A DNA stretch of 64,000 nucleotides from assembly GCF_900156745.1 (NCBI RefSeq), contig NZ_LT707065.1:4154001-4218000 (forward strand). The letters run 5' to 3'. Source of the DNA: Achromobacter sp. MFA1 R4. Its GTDB lineage: Bacteria; Pseudomonadota; Gammaproteobacteria; Burkholderiales; Burkholderiaceae_B. Shown in pieces: positions 24,201-32,559 of the stretch. The notes below the pieces were generated by a model, which was not told where the DNA came from, ran no database searches, and worked only from the letters and a program-made list of their open reading frames with translations. How positions within the stretch are numbered: the stretch's first letter is position 1; each line of letters opens with the position of its first letter. Position numbers and translations under genes: made by a program.

Positions 24201-24357
24201 GAGGCGGGCTTCCAGGCAATGAGGGGAGGGCGGCAGGGCGTACCTGACTTGCCGCAGCATACTTTTTCCGTTCAAAAGAACGTCAGCTATCTGAATCCTG
24301 CCTGAACATCAAACGAAAATTGTTTACACTCGCATCCACAAACAAAGCCAAGCCGGA

Positions 24358-24382
24358 ACGGCCCGCCACGGGGGCGGGCCGT
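24358..24382 (+). promoter_or_regulatory. Hairpin in the leader of the imelysin operon
   Basis: ACGGCCCGCC (24358-24367) and GGCGGGCCGT (24373-24382) are perfectly complementary around a 5-base loop, 21 bases before the first ATG. It has no T tract, so it is not a simple terminator. It may be a leader structure that protects or attenuates the mRNA. Confidence 0.45.
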
Positions 24383-24403
24383 CCGCATTACGGGAGAAAG
24401 TCG

Positions 24404-25702
24404 ATGCGCAAGTTGCTTTTGGGTGCGGTGCTGGCCACCGCGGTATTTGGCGGAACGGCGCACGCCGCCGTCGAACCCAAGGCCGTCGTCGCCACCTATT
24501 CTGATCTGGCGCTGGCCGGGTACGAGGATTCGCTGAAGGCTGCCAAGACGCTGCGCGAGGCCATTGATGCGCTGATCGCAAAGCCCAGCGCCGCCACGTT
24601 GAAGGCCGCGCGCGAGGCATGGATCGTGGCGCGCGTGCCCTACCAGCAGACCGAGGCCTGGCGCTTCGGCAACCCCATCGTCGATGACTGGGAAGGCCGC
24701 GTGAACGCATGGCCGCTGGACGAAGGCCTGATCGACTACGTCGATGCTTCCTACGGCACCGAGAACGACCAGAACGCGTTCTACGCGGTCAACGTCATTG
24801 CCAATTCCAAGATCTCGGTGGGCGGCAAGACGGTGGACGTCAGCAAGATCACGCCCGAACTGCTGTCCGAGATGCTGCACGAGGCCGATGGCAACGAAGC
24901 CAACGTGGCCACCGGCTATCACGCCATCGAATTCCTGCTGTGGGGCCAGGACCTGAACGGCACCGGCGCCGCGCCCGCGGACCGCAAGGGCACGCCGCAG
25001 GAGCGGCATTCGGGCAACCGTCCGCACACGGACTTCGACCCCAAGCAGTGCACCGGCGGCCATTGCGAACGCCGCATCGAATTCCTGAAGGCCGTGACCG
25101 ATCTGCTGGTGACCGACCTGGAGGAAATGGTGGGCAACTGGAAGAAGGACGGCGCGGCGCGCAAGTCCGTGGAAGAAGACCCCAAGGCCGGCCTGATCGC
25201 TATGCTGACCGGGCTGGGCAGCCTGTCGTACGGCGAACTGGCGGGCGAGCGCATGAAGCTGGGCCTGATGCTGCACGATCCCGAGGAAGAGCACGATTGC
25301 TTCTCGGACAACACGCACAACTCGCACTACTACGACCAGATCGGCATCCGCAACGTCTACCTGGGCTCGTACACGCGCATCGACGGCAAGACGGTGTCGG
25401 GCGCGAGCCTGTCGGACCTGGTCAAGGCCCGCGATCCGAAGCTGGACGCCGAGGTGCGCGCCAAGCTGGACGCCACGGTCGCCGCCATGCAGGCCATGAA
25501 GACGCGCGCCGAAACGGTCGAGACCTATGACCAGATGATCGCGGACGGCAACAAGGAGGGCAATGCGGTGGTGCAGGCGGCCATCGACAGCCTGGTCGCG
25601 CAGACCCGCAGCCTGGAGCGCGTGATCACGCTGCTGGACCTGGGCAAGGTCGCGATCGAAGGTTCCGACAGCCTGGACAAACCTGACGCCGTATTCAAGT
25701 GA
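24404..25702 (+). CDS. Imelysin-family periplasmic protein (first copy)
   Basis: A 432-residue exported protein with signal peptide MRKLLLGAVLATAVFGGTAHA. It has the imelysin (peptidase M75-like) fold with the GxHxxE motif as GYHAIEFLLWGQD near residue 175. Family members (ICMP, IrpA, EfeO-like) are metal-binding envelope proteins and are often iron-regulated. GGAGA precedes the ATG. The stop overlaps the next gene's GTG (GTGA). First of four overlapping or abutting genes: imelysin, di-haem oxidoreductase, imelysin, DUF1513. I found no clear Fur box in the 200 bases upstream. Confidence 0.9.
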   Translation: MRKLLLGAVLATAVFGGTAHAAVEPKAVVATYSDLALAGYEDSLKAAKTLREAIDALIAKPSAATLKAAREAWIVARVPYQQTEAWRFGNPIVDDWEGRVNAWPLDEGLIDYVDASYGTENDQNAFYAVNVIANSKISVGGKTVDVSKITPELLSEMLHEADGNEANVATGYHAIEFLLWGQDLNGTGAAPADRKGTPQERHSGNRPHTDFDPKQCTGGHCERRIEFLKAVTDLLVTDLEEMVGNWKKDGAARKSVEEDPKAGLIAMLTGLGSLSYGELAGERMKLGLMLHDPEEEHDCFSDNTHNSHYYDQIGIRNVYLGSYTRIDGKTVSGASLSDLVKARDPKLDAEVRAKLDATVAAMQAMKTRAETVETYDQMIADGNKEGNAVVQAAIDSLVAQTRSLERVITLLDLGKVAIEGSDSLDKPDAVFK

Positions 25703-27213
25703 AACTCGTATTAGCCGCCGTACTGGCGGCGTCGGCCCACGCCGCCGCCGCCGAGCCCGCCGCCCCTGGCGGGCGTGACGACCTGACGCCCGAAGACCGC
25801 CAGCGCGTCACCGCCATCACCGCTCCCACCCGGGATTTCTCGAAGACCGAGTCGTTCGAGATCATGCAGGCCGGGGCCGCCACCACCACCAAGCTCATCA
25901 ACGCCGACATCTTTTCGCAGCCGTCGGCCAACATGAGCTTTGAACGGCGCCAGGAGTTCCAGGTCGGCAACGGCCTGTTCCGCAAGGACTGGGTCTCCGC
26001 GCCCGCGTCCACGCAGGCATCGGACGGACTGGGGCCGCTCTTCAACGCGCGCTCCTGTCAGGCCTGTCACACCAAGGACGGCCGCGGCACGGTGCCCGGG
26101 TTCGATCCGCTGGAACGCACCGACGCCGTGGCGCTGCTGCTGCGGCTGGCCGTCCCCGAGGGGCCCGACCGCGGCCATCCCAAGCTGGGCGCCGATGAGA
26201 TCGCGGCGCTGCCCGAGCCCGTCTATGGCTTGCAGCTCCAGAACTTCGCGGTGGCCGGGCTGCCGGCGGAAGGGCGCATGGAGATCGAGTACGAGCCTGT
26301 GCCCGTGGCCCTGCGCGGCGGCGAGACCGCGACGCTGATGAAACCCACCTACCGGATCGAAAACCCGGGCTACGGGCCCATGCGCGCGGACACCCAGATT
26401 TCGCCGCGGCTCGCGCCGCCGATGATCGGCCTGGGCCTGCTGGAATCGATCCACGAGTCCGACATCCTGGCCAACGTGGGGGCCGACAAGCGCGACGGCA
26501 TCGTCGGCAAGGCCAACTGGGTCACCGACGCGCGCACCGGCAAGCGCGTGCTGGGGCGATTCAATCTGAAGGCCGGGCAACCGACGGTCGAGCAGCAGAG
26601 CGCCGCGGCGTTCTCCAACGACATGGGCCTGTCCACGCCGCTCTTCCCCAGGCATTCGGGCGAATGCACGGCCGCGCAGGCGCAGTGTCTGGACATGCCG
26701 CATGGCGCGCAGCCGCGCTTCGGGCCGGAGGAAGTGCCGGCCAAGCTGATGGACTTCGTCACCACCTATTCGACCAACCTGGCCGTGCCGCAGCGGCGCG
26801 ACGCGGACGACGCGCGCGTGCTGGCGGGCAAGAAGCTCTTCTACGAAGCCAATTGCGTGGCCTGCCACGTGCCCAAATACGTGACCAGCCGCAACGCCAG
26901 GCAGCCGGAACACCGCTTCCAGCTCATCTGGCCCTATACCGACATGCTGGTACACGACATGGGCGAAGACCTGGCCGATGGCGTGAGCGACGGCATGGCC
27001 ACGGGCCGCGAATGGCGCACGCCGCCGCTGTGGGGCATCGGCCTGACCAAGACCGTCAATCCCAACGCGACCTGGCTGCATGACGGGCGCGCCCGCACGC
27101 TGCTGGAGGCCGTGCTGTGGCATGGCGGCGCGGCCAAGCCCGCGCGCGACCGCGTCGTGGACATGACGCCCGACGAGCGGGCGGACCTGATCCGTTTTCT
27201 GGAGTCCCTGTGA
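25699..27213 (+). CDS. Di-haem oxidoreductase-family c-type cytochrome
   Basis: A 504-residue periplasmic protein (DUF1111/thiol oxidoreductase-like). Signal peptide MKLVLAAVLAASAHAAAA. Two CxxCH haem c sites: CQACH (in ARSCQACHTKDGRG, near residue 119) and CVACH (in EANCVACHVPKY, near 391). The C-terminus has FDxHDGRARTL-type residues (TWLHDGRARTLLEAVLWHGG) typical of cytochrome peroxidase-like folds. Translation starts at GTG overlapping the imelysin stop. Its stop overlaps the next ATG (TGATG). Coupled with two imelysins, it may use redox chemistry for metal handling; the reaction is unknown. Confidence 0.9.
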   Translation: MKLVLAAVLAASAHAAAAEPAAPGGRDDLTPEDRQRVTAITAPTRDFSKTESFEIMQAGAATTTKLINADIFSQPSANMSFERRQEFQVGNGLFRKDWVSAPASTQASDGLGPLFNARSCQACHTKDGRGTVPGFDPLERTDAVALLLRLAVPEGPDRGHPKLGADEIAALPEPVYGLQLQNFAVAGLPAEGRMEIEYEPVPVALRGGETATLMKPTYRIENPGYGPMRADTQISPRLAPPMIGLGLLESIHESDILANVGADKRDGIVGKANWVTDARTGKRVLGRFNLKAGQPTVEQQSAAAFSNDMGLSTPLFPRHSGECTAAQAQCLDMPHGAQPRFGPEEVPAKLMDFVTTYSTNLAVPQRRDADDARVLAGKKLFYEANCVACHVPKYVTSRNARQPEHRFQLIWPYTDMLVHDMGEDLADGVSDGMATGREWRTPPLWGIGLTKTVNPNATWLHDGRARTLLEAVLWHGGAAKPARDRVVDMTPDERADLIRFLESL

Positions 27214-28301
27214 TGGCGCATTCCATCCGCCTTCTGTTTACGCGCGCCGCGGCCACGGTGGTGATCCTGGCGGCGCCGCTCGCCGCGCAGGCGGCCTTGC
27301 CCGCCGACCTGGGCGAACGCCTGGCGCGCGACTACGCCCGGCCCGCCGTGGCGAAGATGACGGACGCCGCCGCCGCGCTGGAAAGCGCACTGGGCGGCTG
27401 GTGCGCCGCGCCCGATGCGGCCGGGGCCACGCGTGTCGGCGACGCTTTCGCGGCGCTGGCGCACGCGTGGTCGGGCGTCGAGATCCTGCGCTTCGGCCCG
27501 CTGGTGCAGGCCAACCGCTTCGAGCGGCTGGCGTTCTGGCCGGACACGCGCGGGGTGATGCCCCGTCAGGTGCAGGCGCTGATCGCCGCCAAGGACGACG
27601 CGTTGCTCAAGCCCGGCGCCCTGGCCGGGCGCAGCGTGGCGGTGCAGGGGCTGCCCGCCTTGGAATATGTGTTGTACGGCGAGCCGGACCTGCTCAAGCA
27701 GACCGGCGCGCCCGGCTTCTCCTACGCCTGCGGCTACGCCCGCGCGGTGTCGGCCAACGTGGCGTCGATCTCGCGCGACGTGGGGCAGGCCTGGAGCGCG
27801 CAGGGCGAGTTCGGCCGGCAGTTCGCGCGGCCCCAGCCGGGCAACGACCTGTACCGGGACCCGCAAGAGGTGGCGGCCGAAGCCATGAAGGCCTTGTCCA
27901 CCGGCCTGCAGTTCGCGCGCGACGTCAAGATCGAGCCAGTGCTGGGCGACTCACCGCAGGCCGCGCGGCCCAAGCGCGCGGCGTTCTGGCGCAGCGGACT
28001 GTCGACGAGCCTGCTGGCGGCCAATCTGGATGCGCTCAAGGCGTTCTATGCCGCCGGCGGCTATCCCTTGCCCGCGGGCGAGGCGTGGATGGATGCGTCG
28101 GTGCGCGGGGAATTGACCAGCGCCGCGCAGGCGCTGCGCGCCGTGCCTGTTCCGCTGGAACAGGCGCTGGCCAGCGACGAAGGCCGCCGCTTGCTGGTCC
28201 TGGCGTCCCTGACCATCAAGAACGCCAAGGCCATCGTCGACGAGAACCTGGCGCCCGCCCTGGGCGTCACCATCGGCTTCAATGCGCTCGATGGCGATTG
28301 A
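27213..28301 (+). CDS. Imelysin-family periplasmic protein (second copy)
   Basis: A 362-residue exported protein: signal peptide with AAATVVILAAPLAAQA. Shorter than the first imelysin of the operon. The HxxE-type motif is not preserved: the corresponding segment reads GLPALEYVLYGEPDLL near residue 150, without the GxH of the classical motif. That suggests a non-catalytic metal-binding or structural role, if such a role applies to either copy. It overlaps both neighbours by a few bases. Confidence 0.88.
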   Translation: MAHSIRLLFTRAAATVVILAAPLAAQAALPADLGERLARDYARPAVAKMTDAAAALESALGGWCAAPDAAGATRVGDAFAALAHAWSGVEILRFGPLVQANRFERLAFWPDTRGVMPRQVQALIAAKDDALLKPGALAGRSVAVQGLPALEYVLYGEPDLLKQTGAPGFSYACGYARAVSANVASISRDVGQAWSAQGEFGRQFARPQPGNDLYRDPQEVAAEAMKALSTGLQFARDVKIEPVLGDSPQAARPKRAAFWRSGLSTSLLAANLDALKAFYAAGGYPLPAGEAWMDASVRGELTSAAQALRAVPVPLEQALASDEGRRLLVLASLTIKNAKAIVDENLAPALGVTIGFNALDGD

Positions 28302-29400
28302 CCGGCGCCGCTTCCTGGCCCTGGCTGCGGCGGCGGGCCTGTCCGCGGCCGCGGCCCGCGCCGCGTTTGCGGCCGGGGGCGGACCGTTGTACCTGGCCGC
28401 GCGCAAGCGCGGCGGGCGCGACGAAGCGGTGCTGCTGGACGAGACCGGCCAGGATCGCCTGGCCATCCCCATGCCGGCGCGCGGCCATAGTTTCGCGATC
28501 GACTCAGCCGCGCAGCGCGCGGTCGTCTTCGGCCGCCAGCCGGGTTTCTTCGCGCTGGGCTTTTCGCTGGCAGGCGGCGAGCCCGTGGCCTTGCCGCTGC
28601 CCGAGGACAGGCATTTCTTTGGCCACGGCGCCTATGTGCAGGGCGGCCGCCTGCTGGCCGCCACGGAGAACGACTTCGAGGCGGGACGCGGCGTGCTGGG
28701 CCTGTACGACGCGACGCCCGGCGGCGGCTACCGCCGTGTGGGGGAATTCGATTGCGGCGGCATCGGACCGCACGAAGTCGTGTTGATGCCCGACGGCAGG
28801 ACGCTGTGCGTGGCCAATGGCGGCATCCTGACGCATCCCGACTACGGCAAGCTGGAACTCAATCTGGACACCATGCGGCCGTCTCTCGCCTATATCGACG
28901 CAAAGACCGGGGACCTGCTGGAAAAGGTCGAACTTGCGCCCGCGCTGCATCGGCTGTCGATCCGGCATCTGGCCGTGGCGGCGGACGGCGCGGTGTGGTT
29001 CGGCTGCCAGTACATGGGACCGGCGGCCGACCGTCCCGCGCTGGTCGGGCGGCACCGCCGCGGCGCCGCGCTGGAACTGTTCGACGCGCCCAGCGAGACG
29101 CTGCGCAACATGCGCAACTATGTCGGATCGGTGGCGGTCGACGCCGCGGGCGGGATAGTCGCCACCTCCAGCCCCGTGGGCGGTCAGGTGATCTACTGGG
29201 ACGCGGCCAGCGGCAAATGCCTGGGCGTCACGGCGCTCGCCGACGGCTGCGGCGTCGCGCCCGCTCCGCAAGGCGGCTTTCTGGTCAGCAGCGGCCTGGG
29301 CGCGATGCTTCGCACCGATGCGCAAGGCGCCGAACAGCCGGTGCTGCCGCCCTCGCGCGACGTGTCGTGGGACAACCACTTTCGCATCGTGCCGGCGTAA
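28291..29400 (+). CDS. DUF1513 beta-propeller-like exported protein
   Basis: A 369-residue Tat-exported protein: IDRRRFLALAAAAGLSAAAARAAFA. The mature part matches DUF1513, with repeated beta-strand segments (HSFAIDSAAQRAVVFGRQPGFFALGF, NDFEAGRGVLGLYD, GIGPHEVVLMPDGRTLCVANGGI) that suggest a propeller. The ATG at 28291 gives the Tat start; an ATG three codons earlier is possible. It overlaps the second imelysin gene. DUF1513 proteins travel with imelysin and di-haem genes in many proteobacteria. Function unknown. Confidence 0.85.
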   Translation: MAIDRRRFLALAAAAGLSAAAARAAFAAGGGPLYLAARKRGGRDEAVLLDETGQDRLAIPMPARGHSFAIDSAAQRAVVFGRQPGFFALGFSLAGGEPVALPLPEDRHFFGHGAYVQGGRLLAATENDFEAGRGVLGLYDATPGGGYRRVGEFDCGGIGPHEVVLMPDGRTLCVANGGILTHPDYGKLELNLDTMRPSLAYIDAKTGDLLEKVELAPALHRLSIRHLAVAADGAVWFGCQYMGPAADRPALVGRHRRGAALELFDAPSETLRNMRNYVGSVAVDAAGGIVATSSPVGGQVIYWDAASGKCLGVTALADGCGVAPAPQGGFLVSSGLGAMLRTDAQGAEQPVLPPSRDVSWDNHFRIVPA

Positions 29401-29436
29401 TGCGCGTAATGCGCGCAATGCGCGCAATGCGCCGCG
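29401..29436. repeat. 9-bp tandem repeat directly after the DUF1513 stop
   Basis: Units TGCGCGTAA, TGCGCGCAA, TGCGCGCAA and a diverged TGCGCCGCG follow each other from the base after the stop codon. No gene uses them. They may be simple replication slippage. Confidence 0.6.
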
Positions 29437-29593
29437 TGGCGCCGACCGTTTTGCCAGCCGGCACCGCAGGGCCTATGCTGCGTGAGTGCCGGGCGCCATC
29501 TCCTTACAAAGCCTGACATTCCAGCCGCGCGCCGCGCCCCTTCGCGCAGGCCGCTTCTGATACAGTCGTCGTCGTTTTTTTGTAGGAGGTTCC

Positions 29594-30430
29594 ATGGATG
29601 AGGCCGTAAAAGAGTTCTATGTCTGGGCGCCCAGGCTGATGGATATGGGCATCAATCTGCTCGTCGCCCTGTTGATACTGGGCATCGGCTGGTGGGTGTC
29701 GTCGCTGCTGGGCGGCTGGGTCCGCCGGGCCGCCACGCGGTCCCCCAAGATCGATCCCACCATCGTGCCCATGTTCGCCACGACGGTGATCTGGGCGGTG
29801 CGCATCTTCACCGTGATCGCCGTGCTGGCGCGGTTCGGGGTGCAGACGGCGAGCCTGATCGCGGTGCTGGGCGCAGCCGGCCTTGCCGTCGGCCTGGCGT
29901 TGCAGGGCACGCTGCAGAACATCGCCGCCGGCATCATGCTGCTGATCCTGCGTCCCATCCGGGCGGGTGAATACATCGCGCTCAGCTCGGGCGCCGATGG
30001 CACGGTCGAGGAAGTGGGCCTGTTCCTGACCCGCCTGATCCAGGGCGATGGCATCCATCTCACGCTGCCCAACAGCACGGTGTGGAACGCCACCATCACC
30101 AACTACAGCCGCAACAAGACGCGGCGCCTGGACATCCCCGTGCCGGTCCGCTATGGCGACGACCTGGACGCGGTGGTCAAGAAGCTGCAACAAATCGTGG
30201 ATGCGCGTCCCGATGCCTTGAAGGATCCGGCGCCGCAGGTGAAGGTATTCGATTACAAGGAAAACGGCGTCACGGTGAACGTGCGCGTGTGGGCCGAGTC
30301 GAGCAAGTACTGGGACCTGCGCTGGGACCTGTACCAGGAGATCCGCCGCTCGCTCGAAGAGGCCGGTTTCCAGGCGCCGATTCCGCTGCGCGAGATCCAG
30401 AATCCCAAGGCCGGCGCGGCCGCAAGCTGA
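29594..30430 (+). CDS. mscS: Small-conductance mechanosensitive channel (MscS)
   Basis: A 278-residue MscS channel that releases solutes on hypo-osmotic shock. It has three membrane helices (about 17-38, 58-80, 87-115). The pore-lining TM3 has the Ala/Gly pattern LIAVLGAAGLAVGLALQGTLQNIAAG. A beta domain (GTVEEVGLFLTRLIQGDGIHLTLPNSTVW) and a C-terminal alpha/beta domain follow. Length is close to E. coli MscS (286). AGGAGG precedes the ATG. Monocistronic, ending in a bidirectional hairpin. Confidence 0.95.
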   Translation: MDEAVKEFYVWAPRLMDMGINLLVALLILGIGWWVSSLLGGWVRRAATRSPKIDPTIVPMFATTVIWAVRIFTVIAVLARFGVQTASLIAVLGAAGLAVGLALQGTLQNIAAGIMLLILRPIRAGEYIALSSGADGTVEEVGLFLTRLIQGDGIHLTLPNSTVWNATITNYSRNKTRRLDIPVPVRYGDDLDAVVKKLQQIVDARPDALKDPAPQVKVFDYKENGVTVNVRVWAESSKYWDLRWDLYQEIRRSLEEAGFQAPIPLREIQNPKAGAAAS

Positions 30431-30455
30431 TCGCGGCGTCATCGCGATGGCCACG

Positions 30456-30481
30456 AAAATGGGCGCTACGGCGCCCATTTT
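30456..30481 (+). terminator. Rho-independent terminator of mscS
   Basis: AAAATGGGCGC (30456-30466) and GCGCCCATTTT (30471-30481) form an 11-bp stem with a 4-base loop. The A/T arms supply the U tract in either direction, so it may also serve the convergent IclR gene ending at 30537. Confidence 0.8.
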
Positions 30482-30536
30482 CTTGCGTCTTCGCCGCGCG
30501 GCGTGCGCGCCGCGAAGCCTGCCGGCAATCCGGCAA

Positions 30537-31298
30537 TCAGGCCGGCGTGGCCAGCCGGGCCAGTTCCGATTTGATCCAGCCCGCGATCTCGCGCTGTCGC
30601 TGCGCGGGCATGCGGTCGATGATGGCGGTGACGCTGACCGCCAGCAGCGGTGCGCCATGCGCGTCCAGCAGCGCGCAGCCCACGCCCAGCGCGCCGCGCA
30701 CCGCGTGGTTGCCCACCACGGAATAGCCGCGCGCGCGGGTGTTTTCAATCAGGCGGAACATCTCCTGCGGCGTCATGCCGCCGTATTCGTCCAGCCTGCC
30801 CGAGTTGCGCTCGACGATGCCGCGCGCCAGGTCGTCGGGCAGCGCGGCCAGCAACGCCATGCCGCCCGAGCCCACGCCCAGCGGCTGGCGCTTGCCGGCG
30901 TAGGTGGCGAGGATTTGCACGGGATAGCTGCCGATCTCGCGATGCAGGCTGATCGAATCGTCCTCGTCGCGCACCACCAGGAACACGGCGTCCCCGGTGC
31001 GGTCGGCCAGGCGGCGCAGCACGGGCAGGAGCTGCCGCACGCGCGGATCGCGCGAACGCGTGTCCGGATCGACGGCAAGCTGGGCGCGATATTTCTTGGT
31101 GCCCGCCACCGGCAGCACCAGGCCCGCATCGAGCAGGGCGGCCAGCAGGCGGTAGATGGTCGGACGCTGTATGCCCGTCAGGCGGGCAATGTCCGTCACG
31201 CTCAGGCCGTCCGGCCCCTGGTCTCGCAGGGCGGCCAGAACCGCCAGACCGCGCCGCAACGTGCGTGGGCCCGCGGCCGCGGTGTCGCTGTCTTGCAT
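30537..31298 (-). CDS. IclR-family transcriptional regulator
   Basis: A 253-residue IclR regulator. The N-terminal winged helix (residues 12-75; LRRGLAVLAALRDQGPDGLSVTDIARLTGIQRPTIYRLLAALLDAGLV) is followed by the effector GAF-like domain (about 90-245; SYPVQILATYAGKRQPLGVGSGGMALLAALP). It is divergent from a Bug-protein gene, a frequent pair in Bordetella relatives. The intergenic region carries a 15-bp palindrome (31425-31439) that could be its operator. Confidence 0.9.
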   Translation of the reverse strand: MQDSDTAAAGPRTLRRGLAVLAALRDQGPDGLSVTDIARLTGIQRPTIYRLLAALLDAGLVLPVAGTKKYRAQLAVDPDTRSRDPRVRQLLPVLRRLADRTGDAVFLVVRDEDDSISLHREIGSYPVQILATYAGKRQPLGVGSGGMALLAALPDDLARGIVERNSGRLDEYGGMTPQEMFRLIENTRARGYSVVGNHAVRGALGVGCALLDAHGAPLLAVSVTAIIDRMPAQRQREIAGWIKSELARLATPA

Positions 31299-31424
31299 GC
31301 AAATCTCTGAAAACTAAGGGTTATCAAGGAACGGACAAGGGAAAACCATCGTCCGTAGGGTGGACTCTACCTTGATGCAAACCGCGTGTATAGCGCAGAA
31401 TGCGTCCATCCAATAATTCAAATC

Positions 31425-31439
31425 GTCCATTTAATGGAC
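31425..31439. promoter_or_regulatory. Candidate IclR operator
   Basis: GTCCATT and AATGGAC flank a central T, making an almost perfect 15-bp palindrome. A half-site copy CGTCCAT also appears at 31403-31409, 20 bases upstream. It lies 21 bases before the Bug-protein ATG, where bound repressor would block transcription or elongation. Confidence 0.5.
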
Positions 31440-31459
31440 AGTACCTGCACGGAGACTCT

Positions 31460-32449
31460 ATGACTACAGGTCAAAAGCCTGGCCTGCGGCGTATCGCCGC
31501 CACCCTTCTGGCCACCGCCGCAAGCGCATTTGCAATGGGTTCCGCCCACGCAGCCTATCCCGACAAGCCCGTCCGTATCGTGGTCGGTTTCTCGGCTGGC
31601 GGCACCACGGACGTGATCGCCCGCATCATGGCCAAGGAACTCACCGAGACCCTGGGCCAATCTTTCGTGGTCGAGAACAAGCCGGGCGCCGGCAGCAACA
31701 TCGCCACCGATTACGTCCAGCGCGCCGCGCCCGACGGCTACACGCTGCTGTTCGTGGCCGTCACCAGCGCGATCAACCAGACGCTGTACAAGAACGTTTC
31801 GTTCGACCTGACCAAGGACTTCGCGCCTGTCGCCCTGGGCGCCAAGGTGCCGAACATCCTGGTCGTCAATCCCCAGGTTCCCGTCAAGTCCGTGAAGGAA
31901 CTGGTGGACTACGCCAAGAAGAACCCGGGCAAGCTGGCTTTCGCCTCGTCGGGCAGCGGCACCTCCATCCACATGGCGGGCGAGCTGTTCAAGATGAAGG
32001 CGGGCATCGACGTGCTGCACGTGCCCTACAAGGGCAGCGCCCCGGCCATGACCGACCTGATCGGCGGCCAGGTGCAGTTCATGTTCGACAACATGCCGTC
32101 CGCATGGCCGCATGCCCAATCGGGCAAGCTGCGCGCCCTGGCTGTGACCACCAAGGAACGCTCCACGAGCGCGCCTGACCTGCCCACGATGCAGGAATCG
32201 GGCTTTGAGGGCTTCGACGTGTCCTCCTGGTTCGGCCTGCTGGCTCCCGCCGGCACGCCCCCGGAAGTGATCACCAAGCTCAACGCCGCCATGCAGAAGG
32301 CGCTGGACAATCCTGCCGTCAAGACCAGCTATGAAAAGCTGGGCGCCGTGGGCGTGAAGACGACGCCGGCCGAATTCGGCCAGTTCATCAAGTCGGAAGT
32401 CGATGGCTGGGCCCCCGTGGTCAAGGCCTCGGGCGCCAAGGTGGACTGA
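31460..32449 (+). CDS. Bug/TctC-family periplasmic binding protein
   Basis: A 329-residue Bug receptor. Signal peptide with ATLLATAASAFAMGSAHA, then AYPDKPVRIVVGFSAGGTTDVIAR, GAGSNIATDYVQRAAPDGYT and HVPYKGSAPAMTDLIGG. GGAGA precedes the ATG. Divergent from an IclR gene, likely its regulator. No membrane components nearby. The ligand is unknown. It shows the same domain order as the Bug protein at 21327 but is not adjacent to any enzyme gene. Confidence 0.92.
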   Translation: MTTGQKPGLRRIAATLLATAASAFAMGSAHAAYPDKPVRIVVGFSAGGTTDVIARIMAKELTETLGQSFVVENKPGAGSNIATDYVQRAAPDGYTLLFVAVTSAINQTLYKNVSFDLTKDFAPVALGAKVPNILVVNPQVPVKSVKELVDYAKKNPGKLAFASSGSGTSIHMAGELFKMKAGIDVLHVPYKGSAPAMTDLIGGQVQFMFDNMPSAWPHAQSGKLRALAVTTKERSTSAPDLPTMQESGFEGFDVSSWFGLLAPAGTPPEVITKLNAAMQKALDNPAVKTSYEKLGAVGVKTTPAEFGQFIKSEVDGWAPVVKASGAKVD

Positions 32450-32493
32450 TACACGCCGCTGCCGGGTGAAACACCGGCGGCACGGTTTAGTAC

Positions 32494-32528
32494 AAAGGGA
32501 CGGGCATATTTGCCTGTCCCTTTTTATT
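32494..32528 (+). terminator. Rho-independent terminator of the Bug-protein gene
   Basis: AAAGGGACGGGCA (32494-32506) pairs with TGCCTGTCCCTTT (32511-32523), with one G-T wobble, followed by TTATTTG. A short distance before the convergent trmJ end (32560). Confidence 0.85.
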
Positions 32529-32559
32529 TGTGCGCCGGCCGCTCCTGGCTTGCTATTTC

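Noticed and set aside
24201..24403. Fur box upstream of the imelysin operon
   Set aside because: No stretch approaches the GATAATGATAATCATTATC consensus. Family knowledge suggests iron control, but the sequence does not show it.
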